Assembly: GCF_000732615.1 (NCBI RefSeq)
Contig: NZ_JPGL01000024.1
Location: 1-64,000 of the forward strand
Length of the DNA stretch: 64,000 bases
Origin: Burkholderia paludis
GTDB taxonomy: Bacteria > Pseudomonadota > Gammaproteobacteria > Burkholderiales > Burkholderiaceae
Direction of reading: 5' to 3'
Shown: piece after piece, positions 18,783 to 27,366 of the stretch
Layout of the letters: each line of letters opens with the position of its first letter
Numbering within the stretch: the first letter of the stretch is position 1
Notes under the pieces: model-generated
The model's database searches: none
What the model saw: the letters and a program-made list of their open reading frames with translations, nothing else
Told to the model about the DNA's origin: nothing
Position numbers and translations under genes: made by a program

Positions 18783-20174
18783 ATGACACGAACCCGTTCC
18801 TCCGCCCCGTCTCCTTCCGGCCGCCCGGCGCGCCTGTCCGCGCTGCATCTTGCGCCCGATTCGCTCGGCTTCGCGCTCGACGCGGCCGCGCAGGCGGTCG
18901 ACGCGGTGCGGCGGGGCACCGCGTTGCCGGCGGCCCTCTCGGCGGTATTCGCGCAGATGCCGTCCGGCGCGCAGGCGCTCGCGCGCGGGGCGACGCAGGA
19001 CGTCGCGTACCGGACGATGCGTCGTCTCGGCAGCGCGGACTGGCTGATCGGCCGGCTCGTCAGCAAGGCGCCGCCCGCACACGTGCACGCGGTGCTCGCC
19101 GGCGCGTTCGCGCTGCTGCTCGACCCGGCGGACGAGGCCGCATATCCGGCGTTTACGGTGGTCGACCAGGCCGTCACCGTGATCGGCGCGCGCCGCGAAT
19201 ATGTGTTCGCGAAGGGGTTGGTCAACGCGGTGCTGCGCCGTTTCCTGCGCGAGCGCGACGCGCTCGTCGCGGCGATGCGGGACGACGTCGTCGCGCGCTG
19301 GAATTACCGCGCATGGTGGGTCGACGCGGTGAAGCGCGCGTGGCCCGACGCATGGCAGGCGATCCTCGCGGCCGGCGAGCGCCAGGGGCCGCTGACGCTG
19401 CGCGTGAATGCACGCCGCGCGAGCGTCGACACTTATCTCGATACGTTGCGTGCGAGCGGAATCGAAGCGACCGCGATCGGCCGGCATGCGGTGCGGCTCG
19501 CGTCGGCGCTGCCGGTCGAGCGCATTCCGGGGTTTGCCGACGGCGTGGTGTCGGTGCAGGACGCCGGCGCCCAGCTCGCGGCCGAATGGCTCGGCGCACG
19601 CGACGGCATGCGCGTGCTCGACGCCTGCGCGGCGCCCGGCGGCAAGACCGGCCACGTGCTCGAACTGGCGCGTGCGGAAGTCGTGGCGCTCGAAAGCGAC
19701 AAGGCGCGCGCGGCGCGCATCGGCGAGAACCTCGTGCGCCTGTCGCTCGAAGCGGAGGTGCGCGTCGGCGATGCGGGCGCGCCCGACACGTGGTACGACG
19801 GGCGCCCGTTCGACCGCATCCTCGCCGATGTGCCGTGCTCGGCGTCCGGCATCGTGCGGCGGCACCCCGACATTCGCTGGCTGCGCCGCGAGGCCGACAT
19901 CCCGGCGCTCGTCGCGGAGCAGCGCCGCATCCTGGCAGCGCTGTGGCCGCTCGTGAAGCCGGGCGGCGAATTGCTTTACGTGACCTGTTCGATCTTCCCC
20001 GAAGAAGGCGAATGGCAGGCCCGCTGGTTTGAAGCGGCCTGTGAAGATGCGGTACGATTGGACGCCCCCGGCCAACTGCTGCCGGGCGGCATGCAGGGAG
20101 GGGCCGCCGCCGGCGCACTCGACCAGAACACCGATCACGACGGATTTTTCTACGCGCGGTTTCAGAAACGGTGA
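18783..20174 (+). CDS. rsmB: 16S rRNA (cytosine-967 C5)-methyltransferase RsmB
   Basis: Methylates C967 of 16S rRNA with S-adenosylmethionine. The protein has 463 residues. An N-terminal NusB-like RNA-binding domain (about 25-170) is followed by the Rossmann methyltransferase core with DACAAPGGKTGH (SAM site), DVPCSASG (first catalytic cysteine) and LYVTCSIFPEE (second cysteine, nucleophile). The first ~25 residues are Ser/Pro/Arg-rich. The ATG at 18783 is the last plausible start before the NusB domain. Its stop overlaps the next gene by four bases (GTGA). Confidence 0.94.
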   Translation: MTRTRSSAPSPSGRPARLSALHLAPDSLGFALDAAAQAVDAVRRGTALPAALSAVFAQMPSGAQALARGATQDVAYRTMRRLGSADWLIGRLVSKAPPAHVHAVLAGAFALLLDPADEAAYPAFTVVDQAVTVIGARREYVFAKGLVNAVLRRFLRERDALVAAMRDDVVARWNYRAWWVDAVKRAWPDAWQAILAAGERQGPLTLRVNARRASVDTYLDTLRASGIEATAIGRHAVRLASALPVERIPGFADGVVSVQDAGAQLAAEWLGARDGMRVLDACAAPGGKTGHVLELARAEVVALESDKARAARIGENLVRLSLEAEVRVGDAGAPDTWYDGRPFDRILADVPCSASGIVRRHPDIRWLRREADIPALVAEQRRILAALWPLVKPGGELLYVTCSIFPEEGEWQARWFEAACEDAVRLDAPGQLLPGGMQGGAAAGALDQNTDHDGFFYARFQKR

Positions 20175-20761
20175 CGATCAAACACCTTTTTCCACTTCGG
20201 CTCGCGGCCGTCCTGATGGTCGCGCTGGCGCTGTGCCTGGCCGTCGTCCGGCCGGCGCATGCCGAGTCGATCGCCGTGCAGCGTGCGTCGCTCCAGGCCG
20301 ACGGCAGCGGCTGGAGCCTCGACGCCCGCTTCGATTTCGACCTGAATCCGAGCCTCGAGGATGCCGTCAACAAGGGCATTCCGCTGTATTTCACGACCGA
20401 CTTCGAGCTGAGCCGCGCACGCTGGTACTGGTTCGACGAGCAGCCGGTGTCGGTGTCGCAGACGATCCGCCTGTCGTTCCAGCCGCTCACGCGCGAGTAC
20501 CGCGTGTCGACCGGCGGCCTGCAGCTCGGTTTCCCGTCGCTGAAGGACGCGCTCGCGGTCGTCAGGCACATCACGTCGTGGCACGTGATCGACCGCAACC
20601 AGGTGCGCTCGGGCGAAACCTACACGGCGTCGGTGCGGATGCAGCTCGATACGGCGCTGATGCCCAAGCCGTTCCAGGTCGATGCCGTGAACAACCGCGA
20701 CTGGACGCTCGGATCGGACTGGAAGCGCTTCAACTTCACGGTGACCGAACGTGCTAAATAA
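20171..20761 (+). CDS. DUF4390 exported protein
   Basis: Protein of 196 residues with a Sec signal peptide (about residues 1-31, ending PAHA before ESIAVQ) and a single DUF4390 domain, rich in strands. It lies between rsmB and a sensor kinase, with a 4-base overlap upstream and an 11-base overlap downstream. This context suggests a periplasmic partner of the kinase, but that is inference. The start is GTG at 20171, coupled to the rsmB stop. Confidence 0.88.
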   Translation: MTIKHLFPLRLAAVLMVALALCLAVVRPAHAESIAVQRASLQADGSGWSLDARFDFDLNPSLEDAVNKGIPLYFTTDFELSRARWYWFDEQPVSVSQTIRLSFQPLTREYRVSTGGLQLGFPSLKDALAVVRHITSWHVIDRNQVRSGETYTASVRMQLDTALMPKPFQVDAVNNRDWTLGSDWKRFNFTVTERAK

Positions 20762-23165
20762 AGTGCGCCGCGCGGCCAGCGGGAAGAGCCTCCTCGTTCG
20801 CGTGATCGTCTCGACCGTCGCGCTCACCGCGTTGCTGCTGCTCGTGCTGCTCGCGGCCGCGAGCGCGAACACCGAATTCTTCGACCGCTACTATTCGTGG
20901 CTGTACGCGATGAACATCGTCGTCGCGCTCGTGTTCCTGCTCGTGGTGCTCGGGCTGATCGGGATGATCGTCGTGCGCCTGCGGAAGGGCAAGTTCGGCA
21001 CGCGGCTGCTCGCGAAGCTCGCGGTGTTCTTCGCGCTCGTCGGCGTGGTGCCGGGCGGGATCATCTACATCGTGTCGTACCAGTTCGTGTCGCGCAGCAT
21101 CGAGTCGTGGTTCGACGTGAACGTCGAGACGGCGCTGACGGCCGGCCTGAACCTCGGCCGCGGGATGCTCGATGCGTCGCTGTCCGATCTGCAGACGAAG
21201 GCGCGGCTGATGTCCGACCAGCTCGCGAGCGCCGACGCGAACACGAACGGCACGACGCTCACGCTGCTGCGGCTGCGCGACCAGTTCGGCGTGCAGGATG
21301 CGACGATCGTCGAGCCGAGCCGCGCCGGCTCGGGCGCGGCGCCCGACCTGCACATCGTTGCGCAGGCGTCGGGCAATTTCGCGGCGCTGATCCCGGACGA
21401 CCTGCCGACGTCGCTGATGCTGAGCCAGGCGCGCGAACACGGCGCGTACGCGGCGATCGAGGGCGAAGTCGACGGCGACCCGCGTGCGCACGGCGCGAAG
21501 GGCGCGCTGCGGTTGCGCGTCGTCCGGCCGATTCCCGATGCGACGACGTCGCTGCTGCAGCCTGCCGAGCGGTTCCTGCAGCTCACGCAGCCGGTGCCGC
21601 CCACGCTCGCGCACAACGCGGACGCCGTGCAGCGCGCGTATCGCGAGTACCAGGAAAAGTCGCTCGGCCGCACGGGGCTGCGCAAGATGTACATCGGCAC
21701 GCTGACGCTCGCGCTGTTCCTCGCGACCTTCATCGCGATGATGCTCGCGCTCGCGCTCGGCCAGCAGCTCGCGCGGCCGCTGTTCCTGCTCGCGCAGGGC
21801 ACGAAGGAAGTCACGGAAGGCGACTACACGCCGAAGCGCGAGATCAAGACGCGCGACGAGCTCGGCTTCCTTACGCAGTCGTTCAACGCGATGACGCGCC
21901 AGTTGTCCGAGGCGAGGCTCGCGGTCGAGAAGAACCGCGTCGCGCTCGAGCATTCGAAGACCTATCTCGAGAGCATCCTCGCGAACCTGACGGCCGGCGT
22001 GTTCGTGCTCGACCGCCAGTTCCGGCTGACCACGGCCAACCGGGGCGCCGAGCGGATCTTCCGGCAGCCGTTCAACGCGCTGATCGGCACGACGCTCGAC
22101 CGGATCGGCGTGGCCGCGGGCTTCGGTGCGATGGTGCGCAAGGCCTTCGCCGATCGCGAGGCGGCATCCGACGGCGGCAGCGGCGATCGCGGCCACTGGC
22201 AGCAGCAGTTCGCGATCGAGGTGCCGGGCGAAACCGAGCCGCTGACGCTGCTCGTGCGCGGCACGCGCCTCGTGTCGACGGTCGAGGGGCAGGCCGACGA
22301 TCCGCAGACGTCCGGTTACGTCGTCGTGTTCGACGATATTTCCGACGTGATTTCCGCGCAGCGTTCGGTTGCGTGGGGCGAGGTCGCACGGCGGCTCGCG
22401 CACGAGATCAAGAATCCGCTGACGCCGATCCAGCTGTCGGCCGAGCGGCTGCAGATGAAGCTGTCCGACAAGCTCGCGCCGTCCGATGCCGACGTGCTCA
22501 AGCGCGGCGCGACGATGATCGTCAACCAGGTGGCCGCGATGAAGCGGATGGTCGACGATTTCCGCGAATATGCGCGCACGCCGCCGGCGGTGCTCGCGAA
22601 CCTGCAGCTGAACGAACTGGCGAGCGAGGTGCTCGGGCTGTACGGTGTGGGCGAAGGCAAGAGCGCGATCGTCGCAGAGCTCGCGCCGTCGCTGCCGGTG
22701 ATTCGCGGCGACGCGACGCAATTGCGCCAGGTGATTCACAACCTGCTGCAGAATGCGCAGGATTCGGTCGCGGAGACGGCGCATCCGCGTGTGTTGATCG
22801 AAACCAAGACAGTAGAATATGGCGATCCCGACGCCGAGGGGAAAACGCGCGTCGCGGTACGTCTCACCGTGTCCGACAACGGGCCCGGTTTTCCGGCGCG
22901 CATCCTGACTCGCGCGTTCGAGCCTTATGTGACCACGAAGGCGAAGGGCACGGGGCTGGGGTTGGCCACGGTCAAGAAGATCGTCGACGAGCACGGTGCG
23001 CGGATCGATCTGCGCAATCGCATGCACGGCGAGACCGTCGAGGGTGCGCAGGTGTCGATCCTGTTCCTGCAGATGGCGAGCGATGCGCCAGGCGCCGAAT
23101 CGGGCGTGCAGGACGGGGCGGCCCCCGCCAAGACAAAAGCAAGTGAGCAGACAAAGGCAGCGTAA
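20751..23165 (+). CDS. NtrY-like membrane sensor histidine kinase
   Basis: Sensor kinase of 804 residues. Two N-terminal hydrophobic segments (about 20-40 and 55-80) and a third near 95-110 lead into an extracytoplasmic region to about 310. A transmembrane helix (about 318-340), a HAMP domain (GQQLARPLFLLAQGTKEVTEGDY), a PAS domain (about 405-520), the H-box RRLAHEIKNPLTPIQLSAERL and an HATPase_c domain (NLLQNAQDS, DNGPGFP, GTGLGLATVKK) follow. Order and H-box match NtrY. The GTG start overlaps the DUF4390 gene by 11 bases, and the response regulator starts directly after the stop (TAAATG). The stimulus is unknown; nitrogen or redox signals are usual for the family. Confidence 0.9.
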   Translation: MLNKVRRAASGKSLLVRVIVSTVALTALLLLVLLAAASANTEFFDRYYSWLYAMNIVVALVFLLVVLGLIGMIVVRLRKGKFGTRLLAKLAVFFALVGVVPGGIIYIVSYQFVSRSIESWFDVNVETALTAGLNLGRGMLDASLSDLQTKARLMSDQLASADANTNGTTLTLLRLRDQFGVQDATIVEPSRAGSGAAPDLHIVAQASGNFAALIPDDLPTSLMLSQAREHGAYAAIEGEVDGDPRAHGAKGALRLRVVRPIPDATTSLLQPAERFLQLTQPVPPTLAHNADAVQRAYREYQEKSLGRTGLRKMYIGTLTLALFLATFIAMMLALALGQQLARPLFLLAQGTKEVTEGDYTPKREIKTRDELGFLTQSFNAMTRQLSEARLAVEKNRVALEHSKTYLESILANLTAGVFVLDRQFRLTTANRGAERIFRQPFNALIGTTLDRIGVAAGFGAMVRKAFADREAASDGGSGDRGHWQQQFAIEVPGETEPLTLLVRGTRLVSTVEGQADDPQTSGYVVVFDDISDVISAQRSVAWGEVARRLAHEIKNPLTPIQLSAERLQMKLSDKLAPSDADVLKRGATMIVNQVAAMKRMVDDFREYARTPPAVLANLQLNELASEVLGLYGVGEGKSAIVAELAPSLPVIRGDATQLRQVIHNLLQNAQDSVAETAHPRVLIETKTVEYGDPDAEGKTRVAVRLTVSDNGPGFPARILTRAFEPYVTTKAKGTGLGLATVKKIVDEHGARIDLRNRMHGETVEGAQVSILFLQMASDAPGAESGVQDGAAPAKTKASEQTKAA

Positions 23166-23867
23166 ATGGCAACCATCCTGGTGGTAGATGATGAAATGGG
23201 CATCCGGGAATTGCTCTCGGAGATCCTCAGCGACGAAGGACACGTCGTCGAGGCCGCGGAGAACGCGCAAGCCGCGCGGGAATACCGGTTGAATCAGGCG
23301 CCCGATCTCGTGCTGCTCGATATCTGGATGCCCGATACCGACGGCGTGACGTTGCTCAAGGAGTGGGCGGCGCAGGGGCTTTTGACGATGCCGGTGATCA
23401 TGATGTCCGGGCACGCGACGATCGATACGGCGGTCGAGGCGACCAAGATCGGCGCGCTCGATTTCCTCGAGAAGCCCATCGCGCTGCAGAAGCTGCTGAA
23501 GTCCGTCGAGCACGGTCTCGCACGCGGTGCGGCGCCGGTGTCCGCCGGTGCGGCGGCGAAGGCCGGCGCCGGGCAGGCTTCGGGGCCGGCGGCGGTGGCG
23601 TCGGCAGCCGCGCTGCCGATGCTCGGCGACGACATGGCGTCGGCGCTCGGCGTCGCGGGACAGACGGCCGCGATCCCGTTCGACATCCCGCTGCGTGAAG
23701 CGCGCGATGCATTCGAGCGTGCTTACTTCGAGTATCATCTGGCGCGCGAGAACGGCAGCATGACGCGCGTCGCGGAGAAGACGGGCCTCGAGCGCACGCA
23801 CCTGTATCGCAAGCTCAAGCAGCTCGGAGTCGAGCTCGGCAAGAAGCCGTCCGAAGGCGCCGTATAA
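23166..23867 (+). CDS. Response regulator with receiver and Fis-type HTH, no AAA+ domain
   Basis: Protein of 233 residues and the cognate partner of the kinase just upstream. The receiver domain is residues 1-120 with acidic pocket DDE (8-10), phospho-acceptor Asp52 in LLDIWMP, and the conserved Lys in FLEKPIA. An Ala/Gly-rich linker (about 120-165) leads to a C-terminal Fis-type helix-turn-helix (VAEKTGLERTHLYRKLKQLG). NtrX, the usual NtrY partner, carries a sigma-54 AAA+ ATPase between these domains. Here it is absent, so this regulator should not drive sigma-54 promoters. The architecture is RegA/ActR-like. Confidence 0.9.
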   Translation: MATILVVDDEMGIRELLSEILSDEGHVVEAAENAQAAREYRLNQAPDLVLLDIWMPDTDGVTLLKEWAAQGLLTMPVIMMSGHATIDTAVEATKIGALDFLEKPIALQKLLKSVEHGLARGAAPVSAGAAAKAGAGQASGPAAVASAAALPMLGDDMASALGVAGQTAAIPFDIPLREARDAFERAYFEYHLARENGSMTRVAEKTGLERTHLYRKLKQLGVELGKKPSEGAV

Positions 23868-23882
23868 AATATTTTGCGAAAA

Positions 23883-23914
23883 CACTTGATCAAGTGAAGA
23901 AGGGTGGATATACT
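23883..23914 (+). promoter_or_regulatory. Promoter of tRNA-Phe with palindrome over the -35
   Basis: -35 TTGATC (23886-23891), a 17-base spacer and -10 TATACT (23909-23914) precede the tRNA by 14 bases. The -35 lies inside the perfect 14-base palindrome CACTTGATCAAGTG (23883-23896), which could be a regulator site or the residue of a terminator for the preceding operon. Confidence 0.7.
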
Positions 23915-23928
23915 TTCTCTTCTTCGTT

Positions 23929-24004
23929 GGCCCGGTAGCTCAGTTGGTAGAGCAGCGGATTGAAAATCCGCGTGTCGATGGTTCGATTCCGTCCCAGGCC
24001 ACCA
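23929..24004 (+). tRNA. tRNA-Phe (anticodon GAA)
   Basis: A 76-base cloverleaf with encoded CCA. The anticodon stem GCGGA/TCCGC encloses loop TTGAAAA (anticodon GAA). The T-arm is GATGG/CCGTC with TTCGATT. The acceptor is GGCCCGG against CCAGGCC, leaving a C5-A68 mismatch in an otherwise paired stem, plus a T-G wobble in the T-stem. It is probably functional but the mismatch is unusual. Confidence 0.95.
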
Positions 24005-24012
24005 GCAGTTCC

Positions 24013-24046
24013 AACCCCAAGAATCGGAAGGTTCTTGGGGTTTTTC
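24013..24046 (+). terminator. Terminator after tRNA-Phe
   Basis: CCCCAAGAA (24015-24023) pairs with TTCTTGGGG (24032-24040), followed by TTTTTCGTTT. It lies 10 bases past the tRNA CCA end. Confidence 0.93.
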
Positions 24047-24355
24047 GTTTGTGGTGGGGTTTGCGTGCCGTAGGCGCCGTGCCCGGCAGCATTCGTGGGG
24101 GCATGATAAAATCCGTGTCCGCTCAATGACTTAGCGCATCGCTTCAAGCGCGCGGCCGGCTGCCATCGTGGCGCCGCCGCGGCACGCGGCAACGATGCCG
24201 CGCGATGGGCGGTATAAGCGCTCCGCCGCGTTCGCGGCCGATCGCGCTGCCTATACTGGTCGAGCCGGCGCAGGCCGGCACGCGTCGGGCCGCCCGGCGG
24301 CAGCCGGCCCCGGGGCGCAGCGCGACGCGAGCCTACACATTCACGGAGTATCACG
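24047..24355. other. Leader and promoter region of the queC operon
   Basis: About 310 noncoding bases. I looked for a preQ1 riboswitch (short CUUC-rich hairpin with an A-rich tail) and found none. A conserved promoter could not be placed with confidence. No small gene is supported. Confidence 0.4.
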
Positions 24356-25090
24356 GTGATTCGGACAGACGCTAAAGACGGCGCGCTCGTGTTGTTTTCC
24401 GGCGGGCAGGACTCGGCCACGTGCGTGGCATGGGCCCTCGAACGCTACCAGACGGTCGAGACGCTCGGCTTCGATTACGGCCAGCGCCATCGCGTCGAGC
24501 TCGAGTGTCGCGAAGGCGTGCGCGAAGCGCTGAAGCGCCGGTTTCCCGCGTGGTCCGACCGGCTCGGCGACGATCACATGGTCGACCTGTCGGTGCTCGG
24601 CGCGATCAGCGACACCGCGATGACGCGCACGATCGAGATCGAGACGGCGGCCAACGGCCTGCCGAACACGTTCGTGCCGGGCCGCAACCTGCTGTTCATG
24701 ACGATCGCCGCGGCGATCGCCTATCGCCGCGGGCTGCGCGTGCTGGTCGGCGGGATGTGCGAGACGGATTTTTCGGGCTACCCCGACTGCCGCGACGACA
24801 CGATGAAGGCGCTGCAGGTTGCGCTGAACCTCGGGATGGACACGCGCGTTGTGCTCGAGACGCCGCTGATGTGGCTCGACAAGGCGCAGACGTGGCAGCT
24901 CGCGGAGCAGCTCGGCGGCGAGGCGCTCGTCGAACTGATCCGCGTCGAGACGCACACGTGCTACGTGGGCGAGCGCGCGGAGCTGCACGACTGGGGCTTC
25001 GGCTGCGGCGAGTGCCCGGCCTGCAAGCTGCGCAAGCGCGGCTACGAGGCCTACCTGAAGGGCGAGCGGGTGACCGAAGCGCCGCTGTGA
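24356..25090 (+). CDS. queC: 7-cyano-7-deazaguanine (preQ0) synthase
   Basis: Converts 7-carboxy-7-deazaguanine to preQ0 with two ATP and ammonia, in queuosine biosynthesis. The protein has 244 residues. The ATP pyrophosphatase PP-loop is [10 protein letters not shown] (13-22), and the C-terminal zinc-binding cysteines are in [17 protein letters not shown]. The start is GTG at 24356. It heads a queC-queE-queD cluster covering three consecutive pathway steps, which work in the order QueD, QueE, QueC. Confidence 0.96.
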   Translation: MIRTDAKDGALVLFSGGQDSATCVAWALERYQTVETLGFDYGQRHRVELECREGVREALKRRFPAWSDRLGDDHMVDLSVLGAISDTAMTRTIEIETAANGLPNTFVPGRNLLFMTIAAAIAYRRGLRVLVGGMCETDFSGYPDCRDDTMKALQVALNLGMDTRVVLETPLMWLDKAQTWQLAEQLGGEALVELIRVETHTCYVGERAELHDWGFGCGECPACKLRKRGYEAYLKGERVTEAPL

Positions 25091-25165
25091 CGCGGGCGTG
25101 CCGGCAGCGCCCGGCGAATGACGGATTCTGATCGACAACGAGTGGCGCGAGCCGGACGAAGGACG

Positions 25166-25798
25166 ATGACTTACGCGGTCAAGGAAATTTTCTACACGTT
25201 GCAGGGCGAGGGCGCGAACGCGGGCCGGCCGGCCGTGTTTTGCCGGTTCGCCGGCTGCAACCTGTGGTCGGGCCGCGAAGAGGATCGTGCGGAGGCCGTA
25301 TGCCGCTTCTGCGACACGGACTTCGTCGGCACCGACGGCGAGAACGGCGGCAAGTTCAAGGACGCCGACGCGCTCGTCGCGACGATCGCCGGCCTGTGGC
25401 CGGAAGGCGAGGCGCACCGCTTCGTCGTCTGCACGGGCGGCGAGCCGATGCTGCAGCTCGACCAGCCGCTCGTCGATGCGCTGCATGCGGCGGGCTTCGA
25501 GATCGCGATCGAGACCAACGGTTCGATGCCGGTGCTCGAGTCGATCGACTGGATCTGCGTGAGCCCGAAGGCCGACGCGCCGCTCGTCGTCACGAAGGGC
25601 AACGAGCTGAAGGTCGTGATCCCGCAGGACAACCAGCGGCTGGCCGAGTATGCGAAGCTCGACTTCGAGTATTTCCTCGTGCAGCCGATGGACGGCCCGT
25701 CGCGCGATCTCAATACGAAGCTCGCGATCGACTGGTGCAAGCGTCATCCGCAGTGGCGCCTGTCGATGCAGACCCACAAATACCTGAACATTCCCTGA
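25166..25798 (+). CDS. queE: 7-carboxy-7-deazaguanine synthase
   Basis: Radical SAM enzyme that rearranges 6-carboxytetrahydropterin into the 7-deazaguanine core. The protein has 210 residues. The cluster-binding cysteines are C31, C46 and C49, giving CX14CX2C instead of the canonical CX3CX2C. I recall this insertion from the B. multivorans enzyme. The CTGGEPMLQ segment is the SAM-binding GGE motif. The ATG at 25166 gives the canonical MTYAVKEIFYTLQGEG; the upstream in-frame ATG at 25118 does not look conserved. Confidence 0.96.
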   Translation: MTYAVKEIFYTLQGEGANAGRPAVFCRFAGCNLWSGREEDRAEAVCRFCDTDFVGTDGENGGKFKDADALVATIAGLWPEGEAHRFVVCTGGEPMLQLDQPLVDALHAAGFEIAIETNGSMPVLESIDWICVSPKADAPLVVTKGNELKVVIPQDNQRLAEYAKLDFEYFLVQPMDGPSRDLNTKLAIDWCKRHPQWRLSMQTHKYLNIP

Positions 25799-25816
25799 GC
25801 CACGGCTTTTGACATC

Positions 25817-26269
25817 GTGCTGATTACCCGAAAACTCGAATTCGACGCGGGCCACCGCATTCCCGATCACCGCAGCCAGTGCCGGAACCTGCACGGCCAT
25901 CGCTACGTGCTCGAAGTCACGCTGCGCGGCGATCTCGTCGATACCGAGGGGGCGCCCGACCGCGGCATGGTGATGGATTTCGCCGACGTGAAGGCGCTCG
26001 CGATGGAGCACCTGGTCGGCAAGTGGGACCACGCGTTCCTGGTCTACGCGCGCGACGAGGTCGTGCGCTCGTTCCTCGAGCAGATGGCCGACCACAAGAC
26101 CGTCGTGATCGACCGGATTCCGACCGTCGAGAACCTCGCGGCGATCGCATTCGACATCCTCGCGAACGTGTACGACGCGCACTACGGCGTGAACCTGCGC
26201 CTCGAGCGCGTGCGCCTGTACGAAACGCCGAACTGCTGGGCCGACGTCGAGCGCCAGCCCGGCCGCTGA
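25817..26269 (+). CDS. queD: 6-carboxytetrahydropterin synthase
   Basis: Converts 7,8-dihydroneopterin triphosphate to 6-carboxytetrahydropterin, the substrate of QueE. The protein has 150 residues of the PTPS fold. Zinc-binding histidines are in FDAGHRIP and RNLHGHRY, the catalytic Cys is in SQCRNLHGH, and the C-terminal Glu that anchors the pterin is in RLYETPNCWADV. The GTG start at 25817 is close to the queE stop (18 bases), consistent with one operon. Confidence 0.95.
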   Translation: MLITRKLEFDAGHRIPDHRSQCRNLHGHRYVLEVTLRGDLVDTEGAPDRGMVMDFADVKALAMEHLVGKWDHAFLVYARDEVVRSFLEQMADHKTVVIDRIPTVENLAAIAFDILANVYDAHYGVNLRLERVRLYETPNCWADVERQPGR

Positions 26270-26580
26270 TCCTGCCTTCCCGGCAGCCCCGCCGGCCGGC
26301 GCGGGCTGCCTGCCGCCGCCTCCGGCGGCTTCGTTCCGCCCCGTTCCCCGTCCGTTCCCACATTCCGCGTAACGCCGCGCTATGATCGTTGCGTGGCGCC
26401 CGGAAACGCAGTGGCGCGCCGGCGCGCGGCCCGCACTGTCAGATTGGCCGCCCACGGCCGACTGACGTTCCCGGGCCCGGTCCGTCGCCGCCCGCCGTGC
26501 GTCGCTGCCCGGCGTATTGCGCGCCGCCTCGCCCGTTGCTTGTCCCGTTCGACTGCCGTTCCGTCCTGGAGGCCGTATCG
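26270..26580. other. Intergenic region, queD to aldolase gene
   Basis: About 310 very GC-rich bases. Frames on both strands are open only through composition. A GGAGG ribosome binding site (26569-26573) serves the downstream gene. I see no clear terminator or promoter hexamers. Confidence 0.4.
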
Positions 26581-27366
26581 ATGAGCACGCTCACCAATTC
26601 CCTCAAGCAACGCCTGCGCGACGGCGACGAGCCGCTATACGGCCTGTGGCTGTCGCTCGGCAGCGACGCGGCCGCGGAAGCGCTCGCGCATGCCGGCTAC
26701 GACTGGCTCTGCATCGACATGGAGCACGCGCCGAACGACAGCCGCGATGTTGCATCGCAACTGCGCGCGATCGCGGCCGCCCACCTGCCGAGCGAGCCCG
26801 TCGTGCGCGTGCCGGCGCGCGAGCCGTGGCTCGTGAAGCGCGCGCTCGACGCCGGCGCGCGCACGCTGATGTTTCCCTGCATCGAGACGCCCGACGATGC
26901 CGTGCACGCGGTGCGGCTCACCCGTTATCCGTCGCCCGAATCGCCGGATGGGCTGCGCGGCGTCGCGGGCATGGTGCGCGCGGCGGCGTTCGGCATGCGC
27001 CGCGATTACGTGCAGACCGCGAACGCGCAGGTCGCGGTGATCGTGCAGATCGAATCGGCGCGCGGGGTCGACGAAGTCGAGCGGATCGCGGCGCTGCCCG
27101 GCATCGACTGCCTGTTCGTCGGTCCGGCCGATCTCGCGGCGAGCCTCGGGCATCTCGGCGACATCCGCCATCCGGACGTCGAGGCCGCGATGGCGCGCGT
27201 GCTCGCGGCCGGCAGGCAGGCCGGCGTCGCGGTCGGCATCTTCGCGGTCGATACGGCGGGGGCGCGCCAGTACCGCGACGCCGGCTACCGGATGATCACG
27301 CTGTCGGCGGACGTCAGCTGGCTGTTGCGCGCCACGCGGCAGGCGCTGCAGGAGGTGCGGTCATGA
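26581..27366 (+). CDS. HpcH/HpaI-family class II aldolase
   Basis: Metal-dependent pyruvate aldolase of 261 residues, related to HpaI (4-hydroxy-2-oxoheptanedioate aldolase) and GarL (2-dehydro-3-deoxyglucarate aldolase). The TIM-barrel signatures include YDWLCIDMEHAPND near the N-terminus, metal-ligand Glu in IVQIESARGVDE, and LFVGPADLAASLGH with the ligand Asp. GGAGG eight bases ahead of the ATG at 26581 supports the start over longer in-frame options. The aldehyde substrate is not predictable. The stop overlaps the next gene by four bases. Confidence 0.9.
   Translation: MSTLTNSLKQRLRDGDEPLYGLWLSLGSDAAAEALAHAGYDWLCIDMEHAPNDSRDVASQLRAIAAAHLPSEPVVRVPAREPWLVKRALDAGARTLMFPCIETPDDAVHAVRLTRYPSPESPDGLRGVAGMVRAAAFGMRRDYVQTANAQVAVIVQIESARGVDEVERIAALPGIDCLFVGPADLAASLGHLGDIRHPDVEAAMARVLAAGRQAGVAVGIFAVDTAGARQYRDAGYRMITLSADVSWLLRATRQALQEVRS

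Noticed and set aside
20754-23885. 1043-codon open frame antisense to the NtrY-like kinase
   Set aside because: Composition shadow of the kinase and regulator genes; His/Arg-rich and without any recognisable motif.
24047-24355. Possible preQ1 riboswitch ahead of queC
   Set aside because: Checked for the small hairpin and A-rich pseudoknot tail of preQ1-I and the larger class II fold; neither is visible.
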